Assembly: GCA_032353305.1 (NCBI GenBank)
Contig: JAUCNG010414245.1
Span: 1 to 10,233 of the forward strand
Reading direction: 5' to 3'
Length of the DNA stretch: 10,233 nt
Source of the DNA: Cephalothrix spiralis
Taxonomy: Eukaryota; Nemertea; Palaeonemertea; Archinemertea; Cephalotrichidae
Shown: positions 1 through 7,732 of the stretch, one piece after another
How the letters are laid out: each line of letters begins with the position of its first letter
Numbering within the stretch: the stretch's first letter is position 1
Translations under genes and position numbers: made by a program
The notes under the pieces: model-generated
The model's input: only the letters and a program-made list of their open reading frames with translations
Told to the model about the DNA's origin: nothing
Databases searched by the model: none

Positions 1-127
1 AATGGTGGTGTCTAAAACAGTGGACAGTTCTAAACTTGGTGTTGACACAATTGGGTGATTTATAGAGAGGCCAATTTCGTAATGGAACCTTTCAGAGTAT
101 CTGAATTTAAGAAAACTTGTATTTTGA

Positions 128-602
128 AGCAAATAAAGTCATAAGGGGTATTGCAAAATTTTTACATTATAGCTGTTCTCTTATGATCTTTTATGTTACA
201 GTTTTAGTAGTACATGTAATTTATAGAAAATAAAGACATGAGGGATATTGAAAAATCTTATACATTTTAGCAGTTCTGCTATGTGATCTTTTTTGTTATT
301 ACTGTTTGAGAAAAAGCCTGCAATTTGCCAAAACACTGACACAGAAGTACTGACAAAAATCAATCAAATTAGAACTTACATTAAGCAAATATTTGAGGAT
401 GCTTATGACTGAAATGAATGAAATATAAACAATTAAGCTTGAAAAACCTTACATACATTTTTGCTGTTATTATCGGAGTTATCCTAAATATGTTACAGTT
501 TAAGTTGAAAATAAATCTTGAAAACCTATACATTTTAGTTGTTTAAATTATTGAAAAGTTTTTTCAAATTTGGCAAAACTAGCAATGTACAGAAGTAATT
601 TT
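128..602 (+). repeat. Diverged tandem repeat, about 97-bp spacing
   Basis: Related segments recur through this stretch. The clearest pair is 131-206 and 228-308: both start with AAATAAAG followed by a GGGTATTG/GGATATTG-like word, then a CATTATAG or CATTTTAG word (165 and 263, 98 bases apart), then TGATCTTTT and an A/T-rich end containing GTTA. Weaker copies of the CATTTT word lie near 456 and 531. The tail of the second copy (CAATTTGCCAAAAC followed by ACAGAAGTA, 321-349) is matched by 565-597. No coding potential is seen. The sequence shows an old, decayed tandem or segmental duplication; whether it belongs to a named repeat family cannot be told here. Confidence 0.55.
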
Positions 603-1734
603 ATCATTAATGAATAAACAAAATACATGTATGTTCTTCTTTGAAATTTGACTTAACCAATTAGCCAAATTAAAACATGATATTCAAAATTTTGATAAAA
701 ATAAGTTGGGAGTGAGCGCTGTAGGGTTAGGGAAAACGTGAAATAGTGAGATTGCAAGGGAAGAGTTGGGCGAGATAACAAGACAGAAGATCTTTTTGAG
801 AAAATCTCAAGTTTTGGAATAAGAAGAAAGTCTTAATAGCTGATCTTACATGTTTACTGGCTTGAACAATTTTGATAAGTAATATATTCCTAGAAAAATG
901 GAAATCAGAATTTCGATAAATTTCTAGAAGTCATTTAGTTTTACAAATGAATTGCAAGTTTCAATTTTCAGTTCGTCTGTCTGTTGCTTACAGGCCCTTA
1001 AAGTACGTTATTTTTTGCGATTCATACAAAACGTGTGATGAGCATAACCTTTGACCCGAAGTAGAAGTGCACCTTAGTTTTTTGCAACAATCACTTTGAT
1101 ATAGTTGAAAATAAAGATGTTTAGGGGCACTATAGAATAATTTGAGTCCTGTAATTTTCTGTTTTTTATGGTGATGAATGATGATTTCTTCTTCCCCTTA
1201 AAGTATAAGTCAAGTTTGTACTGAGTCTCTGAAAGAGATTAGAAATAACCCTATGGGGTTTGGGACTCTATCGCGGTCAAAAATGATTTAGAAAACTAGA
1301 GGGAAAAACCATATAGTCTAATAATATCTAGAGGTAATAGTATAATCAATAGCCTATCTAGAAACTTCTTTTGCGTTGCCTCTATTATAAATTATATCAT
1401 GATTATGTGATTTTAAAGGGTATACTGAGTAAACCTATGCATTATTTTAAAAAGGGCCTAGAAAGAGAGAGAAACATCTATAAACAAATTTTAAAAACTT
1501 TGGATTTGTGAGAAAGTGAGTTTTTTTTGTCTAAATTTTGAGATAATTAAAATGTTGGCCTCTTTGTTTGTTTTAAATAACAAAGAAGCTTTAGCCTTTA
1601 TTTAGTTGAAGGTGAGAGCCCTGATGTATAGATGTGAATCCATATTTTAGGCCTTGATTATAATATTGGATGAAGTATTTTTTTTATATGTTATTAGGCT
1701 ATACATAATATAGTTTTTTGTTTACATTTTACAG
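603..1734. other. Gene-free, intron-like A/T-rich stretch
   Basis: No convincing exon or RNA gene is seen here. The slightly less A/T-rich part near 1030-1075 has stops in all plus-strand frames. A small nested inverted repeat lies at about 1221-1268: an outer GAGTC/GACTC pair encloses AACCC-TATG-GGGTT. Another perfect 6-bp stem, TTGAGA-AAA-TCTCAA, lies near 797-811. The last 25 bases before 1735 form a pyrimidine-rich tract ending in ACAG, which reads as a 3' splice site for the next feature. Confidence 0.5.
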
Positions 1735-1772
1735 GCTGGTTTGGAATGAAGAAGAAGAAAAAATGTTGAAAG
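1735..1772 (+). CDS. Candidate internal micro-exon of an unidentified gene
   Basis: A T-rich tract at 1711-1730 is followed by ACAG (1731-1734), a near-ideal 3' splice site. The next 38 bases end in AAAG followed by GTAGGT (1773-1778), a good 5' splice site. One frame is open: one base completes an incoming codon, then twelve codons read LVWNEEEEKMLK, then one G is left over (phase 1). The W-x-E-E-E-x-x-x-L pattern recalls the first helix of SANT/Myb-type DNA-binding domains, but twelve residues are far too few to assign a family. The leftover G fits the candidate exon at 8474, giving a valine codon at the join, although other exons could intervene. The call rests on splice signals and frame only. 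It could be a chance match in purine-rich sequence. Confidence 0.38.
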
Positions 1773-1855
1773 GTAGGTCTAAATTAATCAGTTTCCAATA
1801 TGCATGTACTATGTACTTATGAATGTGGTACTACTACTTTAAAAAATTGGCCAAA

Positions 1856-1921
1856 GTCCTGAAAATGTTATGGAAAATTAATAAAATGGATGAAAAGCTG
1901 GTCATGGAAATGTCATGAAAC
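1856..1921 (+). repeat. Cluster of GTCATGGAAA-like words
   Basis: Four related ten-base words lie in 66 bases: GTCCTGAAAA (1856), GTTATGGAAA (1867), GTCATGGAAA (1901) and GTCATGAAAC (1912). The style matches the iterated GTCAGGGAA and GTCATGG words inside the element at 7733-8065. This may be a decayed fragment of the same element type. I found no clear terminal inverted repeats around it, so no element boundaries are given. Confidence 0.4.
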
Positions 1922-2636
1922 TTTTTTTGTAAAGTTCCCTGTTAGAATTTCAAGGAAAAATTCAGGCGTTACTAATTTTTCGTCATGCATTTTTGAGGCT
2001 ATTTCTAAAAGATCCACCGCTGCATTAAAAAAATTAATTGCAGGAGTAATTGATTCCATACGTATTATATATTTCCATCAATTCAGCCTCTAGAATTGCT
2101 TGATTTAGGTAGTTTGCATAAATTTGCATAAAATACCATATGATAATTCCATGCATATATTCTTCTACTTAAAGTTAATTACTTAGGTAAGCTACCAACA
2201 TTACATTTGTCTAATTAATTTAAAGCATAATTTGATTTATCCGTTTTATGTGCTGGTAAAAGTACAATTTAATAGCGAAAAAAATATTGTAAATGATACA
2301 CACTCAACAATGAGGGAGATAACAATGAAAATCAAATTACATTTTTTCTAGAAATTGATTAACCATTACACAATATTGTTCTATTCAAAACCCTGACAAG
2401 GCAACGCCCAATAGGAAAACCATGCTCTTCAAAATACAAAGACATTTAGATTGGCAATATCGCTTTCAAGAAGAATCAAATGACATAGTGATTCATGTTT
2501 AAAATACATTTTCAATGCAGAAATAATAGAGAATCATCGCAAAGATTATGTTGCTTTTGAAACGGATTATAAAGATAATCCAATAGAAAAGAAGATGAAA
2601 AAATGTCGGTTTCGGGGTATCGTTTATTTTGTATTT
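1922..2636. other. Gene-free A/T-rich stretch
   Basis: No supported gene lies here. The only small structure that stands out is a perfect tandem decamer, TTTGCATAAA twice in a row (2113-2132). It contains an octamer-like ATTTGCAT word (2122-2129), which is the core of POU-factor sites in animals but is also expected by chance in A/T-rich DNA. Short open frames here have no coding features that I can recognise. Confidence 0.5.
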
Positions 2637-2876
2637 CAGGCTTCATAGTTCTCCTAAATTTTTTGGGATATCCTAAAATATGACCATTTCTCCTAAAATC
2701 TCCTAAATTCCTATTATTTCTATTAAAAATTGATGAAAAGGGTGTTACAAAATGAAAAAGTGTCAAAATATCTTTATCATTTTAGATTTATTAAAAAATC
2801 TCATAAAATCTCATAAATTGCTAGAAAGTCTCCTAAAATTTTAAAATTGAGATAGCAAAAATGACTATGAGGCCTG
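2637..2876. mobile_element. MITE-like element with CAGG ends and GTATTT target duplication
   Basis: The left end reads CAGGCTTCATAGT (2637-2649) and the right end is its near-complement ACTATGAGGCCTG (2864-2876), differing at one position. The same six bases, GTATTT, lie directly outside both ends (2631-2636 and 2877-2882), as expected of a target-site duplication. Inside, the word TCTCCTAAA or a close variant recurs near both ends (about 2650, 2688, 2699 and 2829), and TCTCATAAA occurs twice (about 2800-2817). Such iterated subterminal words are often transposase-binding sites. The element is 240 bp and encodes nothing, so it would depend on a transposase from elsewhere. A 6-bp duplication does not settle the superfamily. 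Confidence 0.7.
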
Positions 2877-2882
2877 GTATTT

Positions 2883-3956
2883 GGAATTCATAAAAATAAT
2901 ACATATTCAAATGATGGGAATGTCTCTGAATTTATATTTCTACGCATTGCAACATTTCATTCAGGCTATAGTATCCTGGAATGTCAGGAAATTTGCATAA
3001 AGACCCAAAAAATGTGGGAATTAAAAACTATTACTTAAAACCCTTCTTGAAGATTGGAGATTCTACAGCAGAGACATGTCCATGAAAAAATCAACGTTAT
3101 GTTGTTATTAGTTAATAAACACCATTTATAGATCAATTTTGAATGACGATTTAGATGGCTTTCAGCTTATTATTTTCAAGATCTATGGCTTTTGTTGTGC
3201 CATTGTTTCTTCTTCTTTGGACAATGTAAGAATTTATATTCATGCTTAAACTATGTTAGCTTAGATTTTGATTGAAAAAATAAAAGACTATTGGCTGTAA
3301 AAACAAATGGAACTTCTTTGGAAACTCTGCTAATTATACAAGAGTTTTCCCATTTTGAAACACTTACTTTATTATAAATCTGGTCTATAGGACACAATCT
3401 TCTGATCTTTTAAAGTACTTTGCAGTCAATTTCTAAGTGCATGAATTATATTCAAAAATCACTTTGGACAAGGCTATCGACCCAATTGAAGTTATGTGAG
3501 TCTTACATATTTGTAATATTGAATCGAGAAAATATTATCCCTTTAATATGTTGACTCCGATTCTTTTCGATGTTTTTCATACTTCATGCCACTAATTTTG
3601 GTCTGATTTATATTCGTTTAGAGTTATAATTATCTGACTGACAAGTAAGATAATCCGCCAACAAACGAAAAAAGACATTCGAACAATTATTCCAAACCTA
3701 ATTAGGAATTATTCATCGGTAATCATTATGGTATTGATGTTTTCATGTAATAACAAATGTATTTGTTATATTGTATACTTTATCGTTTTTCACGCTGTTT
3801 CACTAAAAGAGTATCCCAATAATATCGATAATACCACTGAAAAACGTCGATTGATGTTATTTGTGCATAAAATGTATATAGCTTAGCTATGACAAATGTA
3901 CAGTGTATGTGCTTGACAGCCTAAATTGAGTTGTAATACATTCTTTTGGCAGAATA
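2883..3956. other. Gene-free stretch with one possible element end
   Basis: No gene or RNA is supported. At 2962-2979 the word CAGGCTATAGTATCCTGG resembles the left end of the element at 2637 (CAGGCTTCATAGTTCTCCT). A weak inverted match, ACTATTGGCTG, lies at 3287-3297. These could be the ends of a second, more decayed copy, but the match is weak. The rest is plain A/T-rich sequence. Confidence 0.4.
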
Positions 3957-4053
3957 GCGGACTGCAACCATTGGCGAGTCTTTAAGAGTGGGCTTTTGCA
4001 TCGTTTTACGATGCAAGGAGCGCAGTCCGCAGGACCAAGCTCTTTAGAGCTTG
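3957..4053 (+). other. Cluster of three perfect stem-loops (possible structured RNA or element core)
   Basis: This GC-richer patch in an A/T-rich background contains three exact inverted pairs. GCGGACTGC (3957-3965) pairs with GCAGTCCGC (4022-4030), 9 bp. Inside that, TTGCATCGT (3996-4004) pairs with ACGATGCAA (4008-4016), 9 bp with a TTT loop. Just downstream, CAAGCTC (4036-4042) pairs with GAGCTTG (4047-4053), 7 bp with a TTTA loop. As RNA this would be one long arm with an inner hairpin and an adjacent hairpin. I do not recognise it as tRNA, snRNA, snoRNA, a hammerhead or the histone 3' stem-loop. A small open frame crosses it on each strand, but neither has clear coding features. A dispersed foldback repeat is as likely as a functional RNA. 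Confidence 0.5.
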
Positions 4054-4648
4054 TTTTAATGTTATTGTTTACGACTTTGTTCCCCTTTATCACTATTTTA
4101 AAGCTTGATGATACCCTTGTGACAAATGTGTCGTTTATTTTACCGTGTTTTCTATTATATATCGTTATTTATGTTTAAAAAAGTGTTGCCACGCGAGGTC
4201 AAAATATAAGTTCAATTTTGAATACATAACCCCAAATATCCCCCTCCTTTTGCACAAAGAGATATTGCTTTTTATTCATGTTAGAAGGCTAAGGTATTTC
4301 AGACAATTGTATTTCAATAGGTCTTATTATGTTTTTTACAAAGTGCTCGTGCGTTAGGAACAAAAAATAACAATCGCATTCTCACTTTATTCTTTTCTAT
4401 TGTCAGAGAGATCGTCGAACATTTTATTCAAATGAAAAATTCCAAAAATGGAAGTTTGGGATACAAATGTGTAACTATTTATATATTCATCGAATAATTT
4501 GTAATTAAAAACAAAGTATGATCTCAAATAAGGTTGAATATACATTGGAAGGCAAAAACATATTCTTAGCTGTCCAACAAATTTGCAGTTGATAGCTTCG
4601 TGGATTTTGTTGCACACTAATACACCTCATATATTGGTACAAAATGTA
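4054..4648. other. Gene-free A/T-rich stretch
   Basis: No supported gene. The word TGACAAATGT occurs at 3890-3899 and again at 4120-4129, bracketing the stem-loop cluster in direct orientation about 230 bases apart. This could be chance or a trace of insertion. Short open frames on both strands here look random in composition. Confidence 0.45.
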
Positions 4649-5257
4649 TTTTTCCTTCAATATCTTTAATTGTGCATATAGATCAATTATTTTACCTCAC
4701 CTATAGAATAAAAGTTAAGGGTTAAAAATTTGTTTTCATCCCGCCCGTATAAGTTACCCTTTTCCTGTCATCGAGCTTTAAAAAAAAAATTTTGCTCAAT
4801 TTTGGCCCAAAATTTTCCTTTTTTCTTCAAGATCTTTAATTGTGCATATAGATCAATTATTTTACCTCACCTATATGATAAATGTTTGGGGTTAAAAATT
4901 TGTTTTCATTCCGCCCGCATAAGTTACCTTTTTCCTGTCATCGAGCTTTAAGAAATAAATTTGGCTCAATTTTGGCCCAAATTTTTTGTTTTTTCTTCAA
5001 GATCTTTAATTGTGCACATAGGTTAGTTATTTTATCTGTCATATATGATAAAAGTTAGTGGATAAAACTTTATTTTCATCCCAGCCGCATTAGTTACCCT
5101 TTTCATGTTGTTGAGCTTTAAAAAAAGATTTTTGTCCAAAATTTTATTTTTTTCTTCGAAATCTTTAATTGTGCATATAGGTCAATTAATTGGCCTCACA
5201 TATATGAAAAAAGTTAGGGGGTAAAAATTATTTTCCACCAAACGCACAATAGTTACC
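4649..5257 (+). repeat. Tandem array, 170-bp period, about 3.6 copies
   Basis: The anchor word ATCTTTAATTGTGCA begins at 4662, 4832, 5002 and 5161, so the first two periods are exactly 170 bases and the third is 159 because of an 11-base loss late in the third unit. Each unit follows with ATAG, a CAATTATTTTACCTCAC-like stretch, AAAGTTAGGGG-like and CCGCCCG-like words, then GTTACC and GAGCTTTAA. Units 1 and 2 are the most alike. Unit 3 is more changed. Unit 4 stops after GTTACC at 5257, about 98 bases in. There is no coding frame. Arrays of 160-170-bp units inside non-autonomous elements are known in bivalves (the pearl/BIV160-like and HINE classes). That is an architectural analogy, not a demonstrated homology. 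Confidence 0.85.
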
Positions 5258-5483
5258 ATATCCAAATATATCTTGAGAACTTACTGTAAACAGTTTACTG
5301 CTGTAAACAATGTAATAAGAACGAATACAACTACAATAATGAAAGACATGTAAATAAATACATCTGCAAATGTATTTTTTTAAGGAGAGGGTGCAAGCTA
5401 GAAATAGAAAACCAGCTAGTATTAGAAAATTGTATGGAAAAGTTAAAACATTTATTGCCTTTTACTGCACTTCACAATTTCTT
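5258..5483. other. Spacer between the tandem array and the inverted-repeat element
   Basis: This 226-base spacer holds a short perfect palindrome, GTAAAC-A-GTTTAC (5286-5298), followed by another TGTAAACA word. No gene is seen. It may be the right flank of an element that carries the tandem array, or plain spacer. Confidence 0.4.
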
Positions 5484-6013
5484 ATACAGTTTTGTCCCAA
5501 TATTATGGAAATCAGCCAGATGACGTCATATTTTGACTTAATTGTGAATATTTTGATAAAATTTGCAGATTTGGTGCAGATCGGTTTATAACTAAGGAAG
5601 CTACGATGATTCTCCGGAAAAACCTCTTCATTTTCCCAACCATAAACCCTATAACTTAATTTTTCAATCACTCTAAAATTAATCTGGAATATTTTCAGTG
5701 CATTTCAATTTTTAATAACAAATTTTGTGAATAAGAAATAAAAATTGAAAAGTCGTAAAAAATTCCCGAACATTTTTTCCCTCGAGACAAGACGTCCATT
5801 TATAATGGGATTTACATCCTACTGGTAAACTTTTTGGTCCTTTAGGGAAATTGATGTAGCTCAGTTGTATTTGCACCAAATTTATTTTATTTGATAGAGA
5901 AGAATATGTTCTCTATAGGCCTAGTGACCACTAGCTGCAATATGGTCTTGACATTCATAATTAAGTCACAATATGACGTCATCTGCCTTTTTTATAATAT
6001 TGGGACACTGTAT
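5484..6013 (+). mobile_element. Complete long-inverted-repeat MITE, copy 1
   Basis: The two ends are inverted copies. ATACAGT then GTCCCAATATTAT (5484-5506) matches ATAATATTGGGAC then ACTGTAT (5994-6013). Inward on both sides lie CAGATGACGTCATAT and a GTGACTTAATTATGAAT-like stretch. Further in, TTTGGTGCA (5570-5578) is mirrored by TGCACCAAA (5872-5880). The inverted repeats therefore run imperfectly for well over 100 bases, and the whole 530-bp unit could fold back on itself. It has no coding capacity. An inverted, partly matching copy lies at 6548-7030, which supports a dispersed family. I could not fix a target-site duplication, so the superfamily is open. Confidence 0.75.
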
Positions 6014-6547
6014 TAAATAATATACTTTTTGTGAAGTTTATGAAAACGAACCGTCTTTTAAAAAATTCCCGTTCTCTAGTAAAATAAATTCATGACTTCC
6101 ATATATTAAGCACGATTTCAGCCATTACAATTTTGCATCACGTCTTAACTGTCAGTAGATTTCATGCTTTGACAGATGGGCAAAAGTTTAGATAATTTTG
6201 TCAAGAGTTTAACTCGAAACCTTGATTGATCCAATTTAACAATTTTTACATCACACTAAATTCAAATTAAATCACTAAGCCGGAAATGGCGTCAAAGATC
6301 ACTTCCGGTTGCGTGAAATTAGTCACTGAGCTCGAACGTTTTTTCTAGGATGATGAATATTTTATATTGTCAGAGTTTTTTCATTAAAAAAAAGTTTTGA
6401 CGGCTCTTAAAAAGTCCATTTTATCAGTTATAATGAGAAACAAATTATAGCTAAAGCAGAATGAAAATATGTATCACCATAACCAATGGCAAATGATCTG
6501 CATTTGAATTTAAATTTCAAAACCCTAATTTAGCAAGTCTTAGAGTT
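6014..6547. other. Spacer between the two inverted element copies
   Basis: This forms the loop of the large foldback made by the flanking copies. It contains a GC-richer hairpin, CCGGAA (6280-6285) with TTCCGG (6303-6308), flanked by the similar words ATCACTAAG (6271) and GTCACTGAG in direct orientation, and a GAGTT-T-AACTC palindrome near 6207-6217. No gene or RNA is supported. Confidence 0.45.
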
Positions 6548-7030
6548 AATATACAACGTATATAACAGCCAGATGATGTCATATTCCGACTTACATGTAA
6601 TTATGAATTGACTATATATATGACTATGTGTGATCACTGGAGAGAACATTGTCTTTCTCTTTCAAATTTAATTTGGTGCAAATCTGTATAACAATAACTG
6701 AGTTACATCAATTTCTCCAAAAGACCAAAATGTTCAACTTCCCCAGTAGGAGGTAAATCCGTAAAATGAACGCCCTGAATTTTTATGACTTTTTAATTTT
6801 TTAAATTCCTTATACAATTTACTATTCACAAAAAAAATTGACTAAAAATTGAAATGCACTGACAATATTCCAGATTAATTTTAGAGTGATTGAAAATGGC
6901 ATTCTCTCGATTTAGTATAGGTGGGATTTAGGGTTGGGGAAATAAAACCAGAAGTTTTTCGGGAGAATCATCGAAGTTATATGAACCGATCTGCACCAAA
7001 TCTGTTTTATTCGGGAGAGTGGCAATGCTC
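6548..7030 (-). mobile_element. Truncated inverted copy 2 of the same MITE family
   Basis: Read on the minus strand this follows copy 1 (5484-6013) along most of its length. CAGATTTGGTGCAGATCGG (5566-5584) is matched exactly at 6986-7004. The block 5661-5714 is matched at 6843-6896 with a single difference. The ACTGAGTTACATCAATTTC-like stretch, the TTTGGTGCAAAT word and the terminal CAGCCAGATGA-GTCAT word (6567-6582) are also shared. Beyond about 7030 the expected outer terminal repeat is missing, so this copy is truncated or decayed at that end. Between the conserved blocks identity drops markedly. There is no coding capacity. Confidence 0.75.
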
Positions 7031-7732
7031 TCGAAGGTAGTAAAATATTCATTATTTTCTAAAAGTTTTATTTTTCTTCTTCTTTTGTGATAAAAATACT
7101 TTAAAATAAATTCAAAAGACAAAAAATACCCATTAAATAAAAGAACAAAAAATACTGCGGAAAATGTTTCGCTCGCATTAGCATTTTGAGTCAGATGATA
7201 AAAAAAATTTCGATCTTTTTTAATTTTTCAATTCTTGAAAGGTATTTCGATTATTCTGTTCGCGTATGATTTATGTACCATTTGTCTGCCAATATCAATT
7301 TGTAATATTTTAAACATGCCAATGTTTTGAGGACTTGGATGATTGAAAATCAATGAAAAATCGATTGTTCTTTTCACATTTTATCAGTAAAAATAATTTT
7401 TCATGCAGTAAGGAATTTCTAGAGGCGAATTCAATTTTATTTTTACTTTTACATGCATTTTGAATATGATGCTTTTGAACTCCATTTCTAAAATAATGAA
7501 TGATCTAAGAAGGTTTTTGAGATTGTTGTACATGTTAGGCTTTTCTGTAATAATCTGTCAAACGAAAATACGCATGTATTTGAAGCGAATTTGAAATGTA
7601 TGCTATTAGAAAATCTATTTGTCAGGTTGAATATGAAAGATAAAATCTGATAAATTTACCAGTAAGATTACAAGAAATATATAACTAAATTCGTTTTATT
7701 GCTAGCAAAGTTTTTTGTTGAAATTAAATTAA
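7031..7732. other. Gene-free A/T-rich stretch
   Basis: No gene, RNA or clear repeat is supported in this 700-base interval. The sequence is A/T-rich with short runs of A and T and no good pairing of splice signals with an open frame. Confidence 0.5.

Noticed and set aside
955-1006. Possible exon between TTTTCAG and GTACGT
   Set aside because: The interval is very short, contains a second CAG acceptor-like site, and has no persuasive frame.
1890-2093. Open frame of 67 codons on the plus strand
   Set aside because: It lies in A/T-rich repeat-derived sequence, has no recognisable domain and no supporting splice or codon signal.
2512-2766. Open frame of 84 codons on the minus strand, the longest in the window
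   Set aside because: Its first part lies within the MITE at 2637-2876 and the remainder is random-looking; there is no domain and no conserved start context.
4036-4053. Histone-mRNA 3' stem-loop
   Set aside because: The stem is 7 bp with a TTTA loop and lacks the conserved GGYYYTTYTNARRRCC pattern and any histone gene upstream.
3887-4178. Overlapping open frames on both strands across the stem-loop cluster
   Set aside because: The GC-richer hairpin region lacks stops by composition and the peptides mirror the inverted repeats. A repeat-derived protein fragment cannot be fully excluded.
4730-4951. Open frame across the 170-bp array
   Set aside because: It is a by-product of the tandem repeat; the frame is not kept across units because 170 is not a multiple of three.
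4649-5257. CRISPR array
   Set aside because: The whole 170-bp unit is repeated with no alternation of short repeats and unique spacers, and the context is eukaryotic.
5370-5671. Small open frames over the left end of the foldback element, and 6928-7122 over the right copy
   Set aside because: The shared peptide DLVQIG arises from the inverted DNA repeat. The other copy is interrupted by stops, and synonymous-type change is not evident.
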